The translations under genes and the position numbers were made by a program. A stretch of DNA of 64,000 nt, taken from NCBI GenBank assembly GCA_947625235.1, contig CANQNP010000002.1:1-64000 (forward strand), in the 5' to 3' direction. The notes under the pieces are model-generated. The model did no database searches. It was not told the DNA's origin and saw only the letters and a list, made by a program, of their open reading frames with translations. The DNA is from an uncultured Atopobiaceae bacterium (GTDB taxonomy: Bacteria > Actinomycetota > Coriobacteriia > Coriobacteriales > Atopobiaceae). Positions 40,647-47,573 of this stretch are shown here, one piece after another (positions within the stretch are counted from its first letter, which is position 1; each line of letters starts with the position of its first letter).

Positions 40647-42446
40647 CTAGATCAGGTGGTCGACGCGCTCGTCGCCGTCCTCGGCGTCCTTCTCGGCGAT
40701 GGCCTCGTCCACGGCCTGCTTCACCTCGGGAGAGTCGATGGAGGGCACCGCGTCTTGGGAGCGGAGGTCGATGTCGGGCCAGGTCCTCGCCACCTCGGCG
40801 GACACCTTGCCGTAGACCTCGCGCTCGCCGGGCTCCGCGTCCGCCTCCGATTCCACGTCGCTCGAGAACTTCACGCTTTCTTCAATTGTGGGCGCGCCGA
40901 GCTTCCCCGTGCCGGGCTCGGGCGGGGTCACGATCTCCGTCCAGCGGGTGGTGGCCGCCACGGCCTTGCCGTAGAGGTCCTCCGGCGTGGGCGCGCTCAC
41001 GGGCGTCTGCGGCACCTCGGCCCTCGGGGCCTCGGACACGGGCCTTGCCGCCACCTCGCGCGCGGGCGGCTCGACGCCGAGCTCGTGCGCCGCCTCGGCG
41101 ATGTCCGCGTTCACCGCGGCCGCCATCTCCGGCGTGTCCATCTGCGAGACGGCGTCTTGGGTTTGGAGGTCGATGTCGGGCCAGGTCCTCGCCACGTCGC
41201 TCGACACCTCGGTGTAGAGCTCGGGGGCCGTGGGGGGCCGCACCCCGTGCTCGTCCGCCTTCTCGGGCTCCTTCGTGGCCCCGTCCGCGGGCCACGCCAT
41301 GTGGAAGGTGGCATCGGGGGTGGGGCTCACCACATCGGTCCACCTGGTCGTGGCCTTCGTGGCGTCGTCGTAGAGGTCTTCCGGGGTGGGGGGCACCACC
41401 GGCTCGCCCACGTACTCGGGCGAGGAGGGCGCCGCCTCGGCGCCGTGCGGTGCGCCAGCGGGCACGCCACCTGCCGCGCGGTCGCTCGCGGGAGGCTCAT
41501 AGGGGGTGGAGGTGTTCATGGGGCTCTCTCCTTTCCAAGGCTCAGAGCCATACATACCCCGAGGATCCGCCCCCATGCCGCTCCCGTTCGCCTGAGCGGG
41601 GCCCGCCCACGCGTCGGGGCCGCCCAAGGGCGCCGAGGGGATGCTCGCCGGCACGGGATCAGAAGGACCGCCCCAAGCCGGCACGTTGAATTGGCGCATC
41701 CAAAGCGCCGTCGCGTTGTAGATCAAGAGGTCGAAGGTGACCCCGATGATGCTCCCGACGTAGGCGATGGCGACCACGAGCTGGCCCAACCACGAGATGG
41801 CGGAGCTCACCAACCCCACGCTGTTCGAGAGCAGGATCTCGGGGTTTCCCGAGTAGTAGTAGAGCGAGGCCATCTGCGCGAGGGGGCCGGCGAGCGCAAG
41901 CGACGTGACGAGCACGACCGCGAGCGTGAGGCAGAGGGTCACCGCCACGCGCAGGAGGAAGATCAGGAAGACCTTCATCAGCCCGCCGAAATCGCGCCCG
42001 CACATGTCGAATATCTGCGAGAGGCCGAAGCCCGGCCCCACGTGCTGGTAGATGGCCGAGCGCACCACGGCGACGTTCAGGACGAGCGAGTAGAGCGCGA
42101 CGCCGAACCACACGAGCCACGCGAGCCACGCGCCCGTGAGGGCCACGATGAATCCGGCGATGGCGCCGCCCACGCACGCCCAGACGAACTCCACCACGAA
42201 TCCCTTGAAGCCGCCGACGAAGCAGGCGCCGATGTCCACCTTGCGCTGCTTGGGAGCGGAATCGATGCCCCACGCGGTGAGGCGCGCCCAGCCAAGGTAG
42301 TAGCCGAGGGTCCAGAAGATGCCCACGATGGGGATGAGCGCCACGAGCGCAAGGACGAGGATCGGCTTGTACCAGCCGCGATCCTGCGTGAGCATGCGCC
42401 ACGAGCGGGAAAGGTAGCTGCCGTCGAAGAATGCGGTGTCGTGCAT
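40647..42446 (-). CDS. DUF4013-like membrane protein with a duplicated soluble tail
   Basis: This 599-residue protein has an N-terminal half (about residues 1-250) with six or more membrane helices, Gly-rich loops and the FDGSYLSRSWRMLTQDRGWYKPILV opening seen in DUF4013-type proteins (family name from memory). Residues 255-350 are a Pro/Ala/Gly linker. The tail holds an internal duplication: PTPEDLYxxAxxATTRWT at 353 and 487, and VARTWPDIDLxxQDAV at about 418 and 552, a period of about 134 residues. A strong internal RBS (AAAGGAGAGAGCCCC) precedes an in-frame ATG at 41519, which would release the tail alone. Function is unknown. Confidence 0.75.
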   Translation of the reverse strand: MHDTAFFDGSYLSRSWRMLTQDRGWYKPILVLALVALIPIVGIFWTLGYYLGWARLTAWGIDSAPKQRKVDIGACFVGGFKGFVVEFVWACVGGAIAGFIVALTGAWLAWLVWFGVALYSLVLNVAVVRSAIYQHVGPGFGLSQIFDMCGRDFGGLMKVFLIFLLRVAVTLCLTLAVVLVTSLALAGPLAQMASLYYYSGNPEILLSNSVGLVSSAISWLGQLVVAIAYVGSIIGVTFDLLIYNATALWMRQFNVPAWGGPSDPVPASIPSAPLGGPDAWAGPAQANGSGMGADPRGMYGSEPWKGESPMNTSTPYEPPASDRAAGGVPAGAPHGAEAAPSSPEYVGEPVVPPTPEDLYDDATKATTRWTDVVSPTPDATFHMAWPADGATKEPEKADEHGVRPPTAPELYTEVSSDVARTWPDIDLQTQDAVSQMDTPEMAAAVNADIAEAAHELGVEPPAREVAARPVSEAPRAEVPQTPVSAPTPEDLYGKAVAATTRWTEIVTPPEPGTGKLGAPTIEESVKFSSDVESEADAEPGEREVYGKVSAEVARTWPDIDLRSQDAVPSIDSPEVKQAVDEAIAEKDAEDGDERVDHLI

Positions 42447-42542
42447 GGAATGCTCCTTGGGAAGGCCTCATTGGGCCGCGTGGGCCCATCGGCGCCATTC
42501 TAGGACGCCGATGGGCCCACGCCATGCGCGCTCCGGCGGCGG

Positions 42543-43031
42543 CTAGAGCTTGTCGGCCTCCTCATAGGCGTCGTCGATGAGCTTCGCGGCGATCTCGTCC
42601 GCGCGGTCCTCGATGCGCTCCACCTTGAGGGCGGCCTCGTCCTCGATCTTCGCCACCTTGCGGCGGGCGTAGTCCTCCACCGCGGCGGCCTCGCGGACCT
42701 TGCGGTCGATCACGTTCTCGATGTGCTCCTCGCGAATGCCCTCGCGGTGCAGCTCGCGCGCCTCCACGCGATCGTCGTGGGCGAGCTCGCGCTCCTCGCG
42801 GCGCACCTCGCGCTCGTCGTGGCGCTCGACCTTGCGATCCTCGCGCTCGCCCTTGCGCTCGGCGCGGGCCTCCTCGCGCTCATCCTTGCGCTCGGCGCGG
42901 GCCTCCTCGCGCTCCTGCGCGTGCTCCACATGGGCGAGCTTGCGCTCATCGCGCAGGACCTCGCGCTCCTCATGGCGCTCCTCGCGTCGCTCTTCGTGGG
43001 CGAGATGCCGCGGGCTTTCCTCGATGCTCAT
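42543..43031 (-). CDS. Extremely charged single-helix/coiled-coil protein
   Basis: This 162-residue protein is almost entirely Glu, Arg, Lys, His, Asp and Ala. Residues about 10-90 are repeats of the kind HEERREERHEEREVLRDE and EARAERKDEREEARAERK, the pattern of a stable single alpha helix or coiled coil. The C-terminal 60 residues (VREAAAVEDYARRKVAKIEDEA) are more ordinary amphipathic helix. No motif or homologue is recognised. It starts after GGGAACCACC at 43031 and lies between a membrane protein gene and a thioesterase on the same strand. The real-gene call rests on a good RBS and coherent composition. Confidence 0.6.
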   Translation of the reverse strand: MSIEESPRHLAHEERREERHEEREVLRDERKLAHVEHAQEREEARAERKDEREEARAERKGEREDRKVERHDEREVRREERELAHDDRVEARELHREGIREEHIENVIDRKVREAAAVEDYARRKVAKIEDEAALKVERIEDRADEIAAKLIDDAYEEADKL

Positions 43032-43156
43032 GGTGGTTCCCTTCGCTTGGCGGCCCGCGGCGAACGCGAGCCCGGTGTCTCCATGCGAAGGTTTATCCCC
43101 CGTGGGCAGCGCGCTCTATCTTTACTTCCCCTCGCCGCAGGCCCGAGAGCCGAGGC

Positions 43157-43687
43157 CTATGCCTCCGTGATCTCTGGGATCTCCGGGATCTCGCGCGGGT
43201 CGGGCTCCCACACGTAGCCCTCGTCGCCCCCGCCCATCTCGGAGATGATCTTCTCCACGGGCGCGATGTAGTACGTGGCCTTGCCGGTGACGCACACCGT
43301 GCCGTCGGCCGTCTCGATCGTGCCCTCGCCCTCGAAGAGGCGCCGCGAGTCGCGCGTGATGTGCGCGTGGCAGTAGAGCGGCTCGCCGAGCGGCGTCGGC
43401 TTGCGGTAGCGGGTCTCGAGCTTCACCGTCACGCCCCAGAACCCGGGATGGTCCACCAGGTACGCGCGGCCCACCGTCTCGTCGATGATCGCCGAGGCGA
43501 TGCCGCCGTGGAGCCGCCCTTGATAGGACTGGTGCTCCTCGCGCCCCTCGAAGATGCAGATGAGCTCGTGCTTCTCGTGGTCTTCCACGAACTGCGCCTT
43601 CAAGCCGGCGACGTTCTCCGTGCCGCACACGAAGCACATGTCGTTCACGCATTGGTTGTTCAGATGGTCGTGGGCGTGCTCGGGCAT
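43157..43687 (-). CDS. Hotdog-fold thioesterase (PaaI-like)
   Basis: This 176-residue protein has a hotdog domain with the active-site region GRLHGGIASAIIDETVGRA near residues 57-75, which is the HGGxxxxxxD/E pattern of PaaI-type acyl-CoA thioesterases. It is followed by VTVKLETRYRKPTPLGEPL. An N-terminal segment with several Cys (NQCVNDMCFVCG) precedes it, a feature of the NPCFVCG-type members. The substrate is unknown. ATG 43687. Confidence 0.85.
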   Translation of the reverse strand: MPEHAHDHLNNQCVNDMCFVCGTENVAGLKAQFVEDHEKHELICIFEGREEHQSYQGRLHGGIASAIIDETVGRAYLVDHPGFWGVTVKLETRYRKPTPLGEPLYCHAHITRDSRRLFEGEGTIETADGTVCVTGKATYYIAPVEKIISEMGGGDEGYVWEPDPREIPEIPEITEA

Positions 43688-43724
43688 GGCGCTCCCCCTT
43701 CGCGCGAGATGTACCACTCCCACT

Positions 43725-44756
43725 CTAGCGCGGGGGCGCGTCCGCCTCGTCCGCCGCATCCTCCGAGGACGGCTTCTGGGCGGGATCGTCCGATGCCGCG
43801 CCCGCCCCCACGCCGGCCGTCGCGGGGCTCGCGTCCCCTTGGGCCTGGCCCGCGCCTTCTGCCGCCTGGCCCGCGCCTTCTGCCGCCTGGCCCGCACCTT
43901 CAGCCGCGCTACCCGCGCCTTCTGCCGCGCTGCCCGCGCCTTCTGCCGTGTGGCCCGCGCCTTCGGCCGCATGCTCGACCCCGGACCCCACGGCCTCCAT
44001 GGTGCGCCCCACGCTCGCCACGACGTCCGCCACGTCACGCACGACCGGCGTGGCGGCCACGATGCGCTTCACGGGCTTCACCACGATGGGCGAGAGGTCC
44101 ACGGCCTGCGGCGAGAGCCAGTCGTACCTCCTCGAGAGCCACCAGAGTCCCATGCCGATGACGACGCAGATGAAGCACGCCGTCTCCTTCACCATGCCCG
44201 CGTGCACGCACACGTAGTAGGCGAACGACCCCGCCACGGCGCAGAGCGCGTAGAAGTTGCCGCGGCGGAAGATCTTCGGCACCTCGCCGAGCACCATGTC
44301 GCGGAGCATGCCGCCGCCCACGGCCGTCATCGTGCCGAGCATCACGCTCGCGAAGATGGAGAGCGAGTAGAGCACGGCCTTCTCGGTGCCGGACGCCGCG
44401 AAGAGCACCACCGAGAGGATGTCCACCCAAGGCAGCAGCTTCTCGAGCTTCAGCACGAGGCCGCTGAAGAAGAACACGACGAGCGTGGCGAGGAGGCAGA
44501 GCGGGATCGCGATCGGCGAGGTGATCATGTAGACGCCGCCACGCTGCAGGATCATGTCGCGGATGAGGCCGCCGCCGAGGCCGCACATGATCCCCAGCGC
44601 CACCGAGCCGAGCAAATCGAGCTTGTGCTCCTTCGCCGAGAGCGAGCCGAACGCGGCGCCCACGATGATGGCGGCGATGTCGAGCCAAGCCGGCATCACG
44701 AGGTCGGTGTTCGTAGGCTCCATGGTGGTGAAGATGTGTTTTAGCAGCTCTTCCAT
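43725..44756 (-). CDS. TRIC channel/UPF0126 family membrane protein with repeat tail
   Basis: This 343-residue protein has about seven membrane helices containing the twin family motifs GLGGGLIRDMIL and AVGGGMLRDMVLGE, as in the YicG/TRIC monovalent cation channel family. The core ends near residue 215. The C-terminal 125 residues are soluble and contain about six 7-residue AAEGAGx repeats. ATG 44756 is preferred over an upstream GTG because GGGAG lies at the right distance. It ends just before the thioesterase gene. The tail is not part of the family norm. Confidence 0.88.
   Translation of the reverse strand: MEELLKHIFTTMEPTNTDLVMPAWLDIAAIIVGAAFGSLSAKEHKLDLLGSVALGIMCGLGGGLIRDMILQRGGVYMITSPIAIPLCLLATLVVFFFSGLVLKLEKLLPWVDILSVVLFAASGTEKAVLYSLSIFASVMLGTMTAVGGGMLRDMVLGEVPKIFRRGNFYALCAVAGSFAYYVCVHAGMVKETACFICVVIGMGLWWLSRRYDWLSPQAVDLSPIVVKPVKRIVAATPVVRDVADVVASVGRTMEAVGSGVEHAAEGAGHTAEGAGSAAEGAGSAAEGAGQAAEGAGQAAEGAGQAQGDASPATAGVGAGAASDDPAQKPSSEDAADEADAPPR
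43842..43973 (-). repeat. 21-base tandem repeat encoding AAEGAGx
   Basis: About six tandem 21-base units (ccgcgccttctgccgcctgg-like on the plus strand) encode HAAEGAG, HTAEGAG, SAAEGAG twice and QAAEGAG twice. Because each unit is a whole number of codons, unit gain or loss would alter tail length without breaking the frame. Confidence 0.85.
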
Positions 44757-44808
44757 GGCCACTCCCGCGCTCTCTTGGGGATTTGGGGTCTTCGTGCTGA
44801 GAGTAGGG

Positions 44809-44814
44809 TATACT
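44809..44814 (+). promoter_or_regulatory. Candidate -10 of the tRNA-Ser genes
   Basis: TATACT on the plus strand lies 13 bases before the first tRNA-Ser. The -35 side is weak (TTGGGG at an over-long spacing), so the call rests on the hexamer and its distance from the mature 5' end. Confidence 0.45.
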
Positions 44815-44827
44815 CGTTCAGCGCTAA

Positions 44828-44918
44828 GGAGAGTTGTCCGAGTGGTCGAAGGAGCACGACTGGAAATCGTGTAGGCGCCTCAAGCGTCTCCAGGGTTCAA
44901 ATCCCTGACTCTCCGCCA
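44828..44918 (+). tRNA. tRNA-Ser (GGA)
   Basis: This class II tRNA has acceptor GGAGAGT paired with ACTCTCC, an anticodon loop ctGGAaa between CACGA and TCGTG, a long variable arm (AGGCGCCTCAAGCGTCTCC region), a T-loop GGTTCAAATCC, and an encoded CCA. It reads UCC/UCU serine codons. Confidence 0.97.
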
Positions 44919-44964
44919 GCCAATTTCGCGGCGTCCCCGGCCGGGGGCGCCGCGTGCTCCCTCC

Positions 44965-45055
44965 GGAGGGGTGGCAGAGCGGTTGAATGCGGCGGTCTCG
45001 AAAACCGTTTGGCGCTTTTCGCGTCACGGGGGTTCGAATCCCCCCTCCTCCGCCA
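44965..45055 (+). tRNA. tRNA-Ser (CGA)
   Basis: This class II tRNA has acceptor GGAGGGG paired with CCCCTCC, an anticodon loop ctCGAaa between GCGGT and ACCGT, a long variable arm, GGTTCGAATCC in the T-arm, and an encoded CCA. It reads UCG. Its 3' end is the source of the repeated fragments found over the next 350 bases. The 46-base spacer from the first tRNA contains a GC-rich inverted repeat (GCGGCGTCCCC/GGGGGCGCCGC). Confidence 0.97.
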
Positions 45056-45119
45056 GAAACAACAAGCCGGCCTTTTGGCCGGCTTTTTGTTTCTCGCGGA
45101 GGAGGGGGGATTCGAACCC
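45030..45119 (+). terminator. Terminator at the centre of a 43-base-arm palindrome
   Basis: GCCGGCC-TTTT-GGCCGGC followed by TTTTTGTTT is a textbook intrinsic terminator of the tRNA transcript (about 45064-45092). The inverted repeat does not stop there. The arms extend to 45030-45072 and 45077-45119 with only two mismatches, and include the T-arm and acceptor 3' strand of the tRNA-Ser itself. The tRNA 3' end is thus copied in opposite orientation just beyond its own terminator. Confidence 0.85.
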
Positions 45120-45225
45120 GCGAGGGCTTGACGAGCCCTTGTGGCTCGTCAAGGAGTGGAGGGCCGAAGGCCCGGAGCTCAGCGGAAATGCGAAGCATTT
45201 CCGCGTCGAATCCCCCCTCCTCCGC
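45096..45225. repeat. Three-hairpin element closed by inverted tRNA-Ser 3' ends
   Basis: A perfect 20-base inverted repeat (45096-45115 with 45206-45225), both arms derived from the tRNA-Ser 3' end, encloses three consecutive hairpins. These are CTTGACGAGC/GCTCGTCAAG (45127-45153), GGGCC/GGCCC (45161-45173) and GCGGAAATGC/GCATTTCCGC (45182-45204). Neither strand encodes a protein. The cloverleaf-like arrangement could form in DNA or in RNA of either strand. No known family is recognised. Confidence 0.75.
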
Positions 45226-45295
45226 CCTCTAAAGAATCCCAGCCGCAGGCTGGGCACTGATTTAGCCGAAAGCCACTCATGAATCCTTGCCACGA
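45213..45295. repeat. Direct repeat copy 1 (tRNA-tail module)
   Basis: This 83-base unit starts with CCCCCTCCTCCGCC (tRNA-Ser 3' end) and contains the hairpin CCCAGCC/GGCTGGG. It ends in ATGAATCCTTGCCACGA. It matches copy 2 at about 73 of 83 positions by eye, without gaps. Confidence 0.85.
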
Positions 45296-45387
45296 GCTAA
45301 AAGCGCATTTCCGCGTCGACTGTGCGCGCAGCTTAAGAGCCTAAATATGTTCGCTGCGCGCTCTGAACGATCCACTGGATCGTTCAG
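45296..45387. repeat. Spacer with two hairpins between the direct repeats
   Basis: This segment holds a second copy of GCATTTCCGCGTCGA (45305-45319; first copy 45195-45209). A 9-base-pair hairpin GCGCGCAGC/GCTGCGCGC follows (45324-45361), then an 11-12-base-pair hairpin centred on 45375 (CTGAACGATCC/GGATCGTTCAG). It is non-coding. Confidence 0.7.
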
Positions 45388-45470
45388 CCCCCTCCTCCGC
45401 CCTCCACAGAATCCCAGCCGCAGGCTGGGCGCTGATTTGGCCGAAGACCCTCCATGAATCCTTGCCGCGA
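45388..45470. repeat. Direct repeat copy 2 (tRNA-tail module)
   Basis: This is the second copy of the 83-base unit, again beginning with the tRNA-Ser 3' fragment CCCCCTCCTCCGCC and containing CCCAGCC/GGCTGGG. Most differences from copy 1 lie in one short patch (positions 56-62 of the unit). Confidence 0.85.
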
Positions 45471-45594
45471 ACCCGAGAGGGCGCGAGAAGCCCTTGTGGC
45501 GGATCAAGGCTCGCGCCTTGATCCGCTTTCTCGCCCTCCGCATAGACGGCGGTCCAGACGGCCGAAGATCACGGCCATCTGGAACCTTGCTATG
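45471..45594 (-). terminator. Nested hairpins downstream of typA
   Basis: A 12-base-pair hairpin GCGGATCAAGGC/GCCTTGATCCGC (45499-45526) is nested in an outer stem GAGGGCG..GAGAA (45477-45490 with 45527-45538). A further 9-of-10 hairpin CCAGAcGGCC/GGCCaTCTGG (45554-45582) is closed by CATAG/CTATG (45541-45594). These lie 30-150 bases after typA and could end its transcript, but no U-run follows. They look like part of the same repeat array. Confidence 0.5.
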
Positions 45595-45623
45595 CGGGTC
45601 AACAAATCTGGCGCGGGCTTGTG

Positions 45624-47486
45624 TTACGCGAGCTTGGCGACGCGGCCTCGCCTCACGTTGTCCTTCTTGCGCTCGTTCGTGTCGAGGATGCGCTTTCTCA
45701 GGCGGATGCTCTCGGGGGTGATCTCCACGAGCTCGTCGTCAGCGATGTACTCGAGGGCCTCCTCGAGCGTGAAGGTGCGTGGCGGGGTGAGCTGCACGGC
45801 GATGTCGGCCGTGGAGGAGCGCTGGTTGCCGAGGTTCTTCGTGCGCGCGACGTTCACGGTCATGTCGCCCGCGCGCGAGCGCTCGCCCACGATCATCCCC
45901 TCGTAGCACTCGTCGCCGGGGCCCACGAAGAGCTGGCCGCGCTCCTGCAGCGTGCCGAGCGCGTAGGCCACCGCCTTCTCCGTGGCCATGGAGATCATCG
46001 CGCCGTTCGAGCGCTTCTCGAAATCGCCCGCGTAGGGGCCGTATTCGAGGAACGTGTGGTAGAAGACGCCCTCGCCGTGGCTCGCGTTCAAGATGCGGTT
46101 CTTGAGGCCGAGGATGCCGCGGGTGGGGATGGAAAACTCGAGGTGGCACGTGGTGCCGTTCGAGGCCATGGACACGAGCTGGCCGCCCGCGCCGCCGAGG
46201 ATCTCGATCATCTTGCCCGAGACGTCGTCCGGGCACTCGATGACGGCCTGCTCGATGGGCTCGAGGCGCTCGCCGTGCTCGCCCTTCGCGAAGAGCACGC
46301 GCGGCCGGGCCACCTGGAACTCGAAGCCCTCGCGGCGAAGCGTCTCCATGAGCACGGAGAGGTGGAGGATGCCGCGGCCCTTGACCTCGATGCCGCCGAC
46401 GCCACCACCCGCCGCCTCGCCCGCGACCTCGCTGATCTCCATCGTCACGTTGTTCTCGGCCTCGCGAAGGAGCCGATCGCGCAGCTGCCGGCCGCCCACG
46501 ATCGAGCCCTCGCGCCCCACGAGCGGCGAGGTGGAGGCCTCGAAGATCACGGCCATGGTGGGAGGGTCGATGCGGATGGGGGCGAGCTCCTGCGGGGCCT
46601 CGGAGCTCGTGAGCACGTCGCCGATGTCGACGCCGTCGATGCCCACGACGGCGCAGATGTCACCCGCGGCCACCTCGCTCGCGTCTTGGCGTCCGAGGTA
46701 GTCGAAGGTGGAGAGCTGCTTCACGGTGGCGCTCTCGCGCTCGCCGTCGTTCTTCAAGACGAGCACGCCCTCGCCCGCGTGGACGGTGCCGGAAAACACG
46801 CGCCCGATGCCGATGCGGCCCACGTAGCTCGAGTGGTCCACCGTCATCACCTGCATCGCGAGCGGCGCCGCAGGGTCGGCGTCGGGCGCGGGCAGCCACT
46901 CGATGATGGTGTCGAGGAGCGGCAGCATGTCCATGTTGCCGTCGCCCGGCTCGAGGCGCGCGTAGCCGCGCGCGGCCGAGGTGTAGACCACGTGCTCGAG
47001 CGCGAACTCGAGCTGCTCGTCGCTCGCGCCGAGGTCCATCATGAGGTCGAGCGAATCGTTCACCGCGCGCTCGGGGTCGGCACCGTCGCGGTCGATCTTG
47101 TTCACCACGAGGAGCACCTGGAGGCCCGCGTCTATGGCGTGGCGGAGCACGAAGCGCGTCTGCGGCATGGGGCCCTCGTAGGCGTCCACCAAAAGGAGCG
47201 CGGAATCCGCCATCTTGAGCACGCGCTCCACCTCGCCGCCGAAGTCGGCGTGGCCCGGCGTGTCGATGACGTTGATCTTCACGCCGGAGTAGGTGATGGA
47301 GATGTTCTTCGCGAGGATGGTGATGCCGCGCTCGCGTTCCTGGTCGTTCGAATCGAGCACGCGCTCCGTCACCTGCTGGTTCTCGCGATAGGCGCCGGTT
47401 GCGCGAAGCAGCTGGTCCACGAGCGTGGTCTTGCCGTGGTCCACATGCGCGATGATGGCGACGTTCCTAAGCTGCTCCTGAAGCAC
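45624..47486 (-). CDS. typA: Translational GTPase BipA/TypA
   Basis: This 620-residue ribosome-associated GTPase acts in 50S assembly and stress adaptation. The G domain has IIAHVDHGKTTLVDQLLR (G1), RGITILAKN (G2), VIDTPGHADFGGEVERVL (G3) and VVNKIDRDGADPERA (G4). EF-G-like domains III and V and the BipA-specific C-terminal domain (RKRILDTNERKK) follow. The start is GTG 47486 with GGGAGG just upstream. No paralogue is nearby, and there is no tetracycline-resistance-type N-terminus. Confidence 0.95.
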   Translation of the reverse strand: MLQEQLRNVAIIAHVDHGKTTLVDQLLRATGAYRENQQVTERVLDSNDQERERGITILAKNISITYSGVKINVIDTPGHADFGGEVERVLKMADSALLLVDAYEGPMPQTRFVLRHAIDAGLQVLLVVNKIDRDGADPERAVNDSLDLMMDLGASDEQLEFALEHVVYTSAARGYARLEPGDGNMDMLPLLDTIIEWLPAPDADPAAPLAMQVMTVDHSSYVGRIGIGRVFSGTVHAGEGVLVLKNDGERESATVKQLSTFDYLGRQDASEVAAGDICAVVGIDGVDIGDVLTSSEAPQELAPIRIDPPTMAVIFEASTSPLVGREGSIVGGRQLRDRLLREAENNVTMEISEVAGEAAGGGVGGIEVKGRGILHLSVLMETLRREGFEFQVARPRVLFAKGEHGERLEPIEQAVIECPDDVSGKMIEILGGAGGQLVSMASNGTTCHLEFSIPTRGILGLKNRILNASHGEGVFYHTFLEYGPYAGDFEKRSNGAMISMATEKAVAYALGTLQERGQLFVGPGDECYEGMIVGERSRAGDMTVNVARTKNLGNQRSSTADIAVQLTPPRTFTLEEALEYIADDELVEITPESIRLRKRILDTNERKKDNVRRGRVAKLA

Positions 47487-47573
47487 CTGGCCTCCCCTCG
47501 TTTGCCCTCGGGAATGGTAGTGGATGGAGGCGCCGCGCGGGCAGGCGAGCGTGGCGAAACGGTGATGCGCGAG

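Noticed and set aside
45121-45227. Possible third tRNA-Ser on the minus strand ending in the inverted T-arm copy
   Set aside because: Only the T-arm and acceptor 3' strand are present. No matching D-arm, anticodon arm or acceptor 5' strand can be found at the right distance.
45212-45470. Regularly spaced repeats considered as a CRISPR array
   Set aside because: There are only two 83-base copies with internal hairpins and a single spacer, no cas genes, and repeats far longer than CRISPR repeats.
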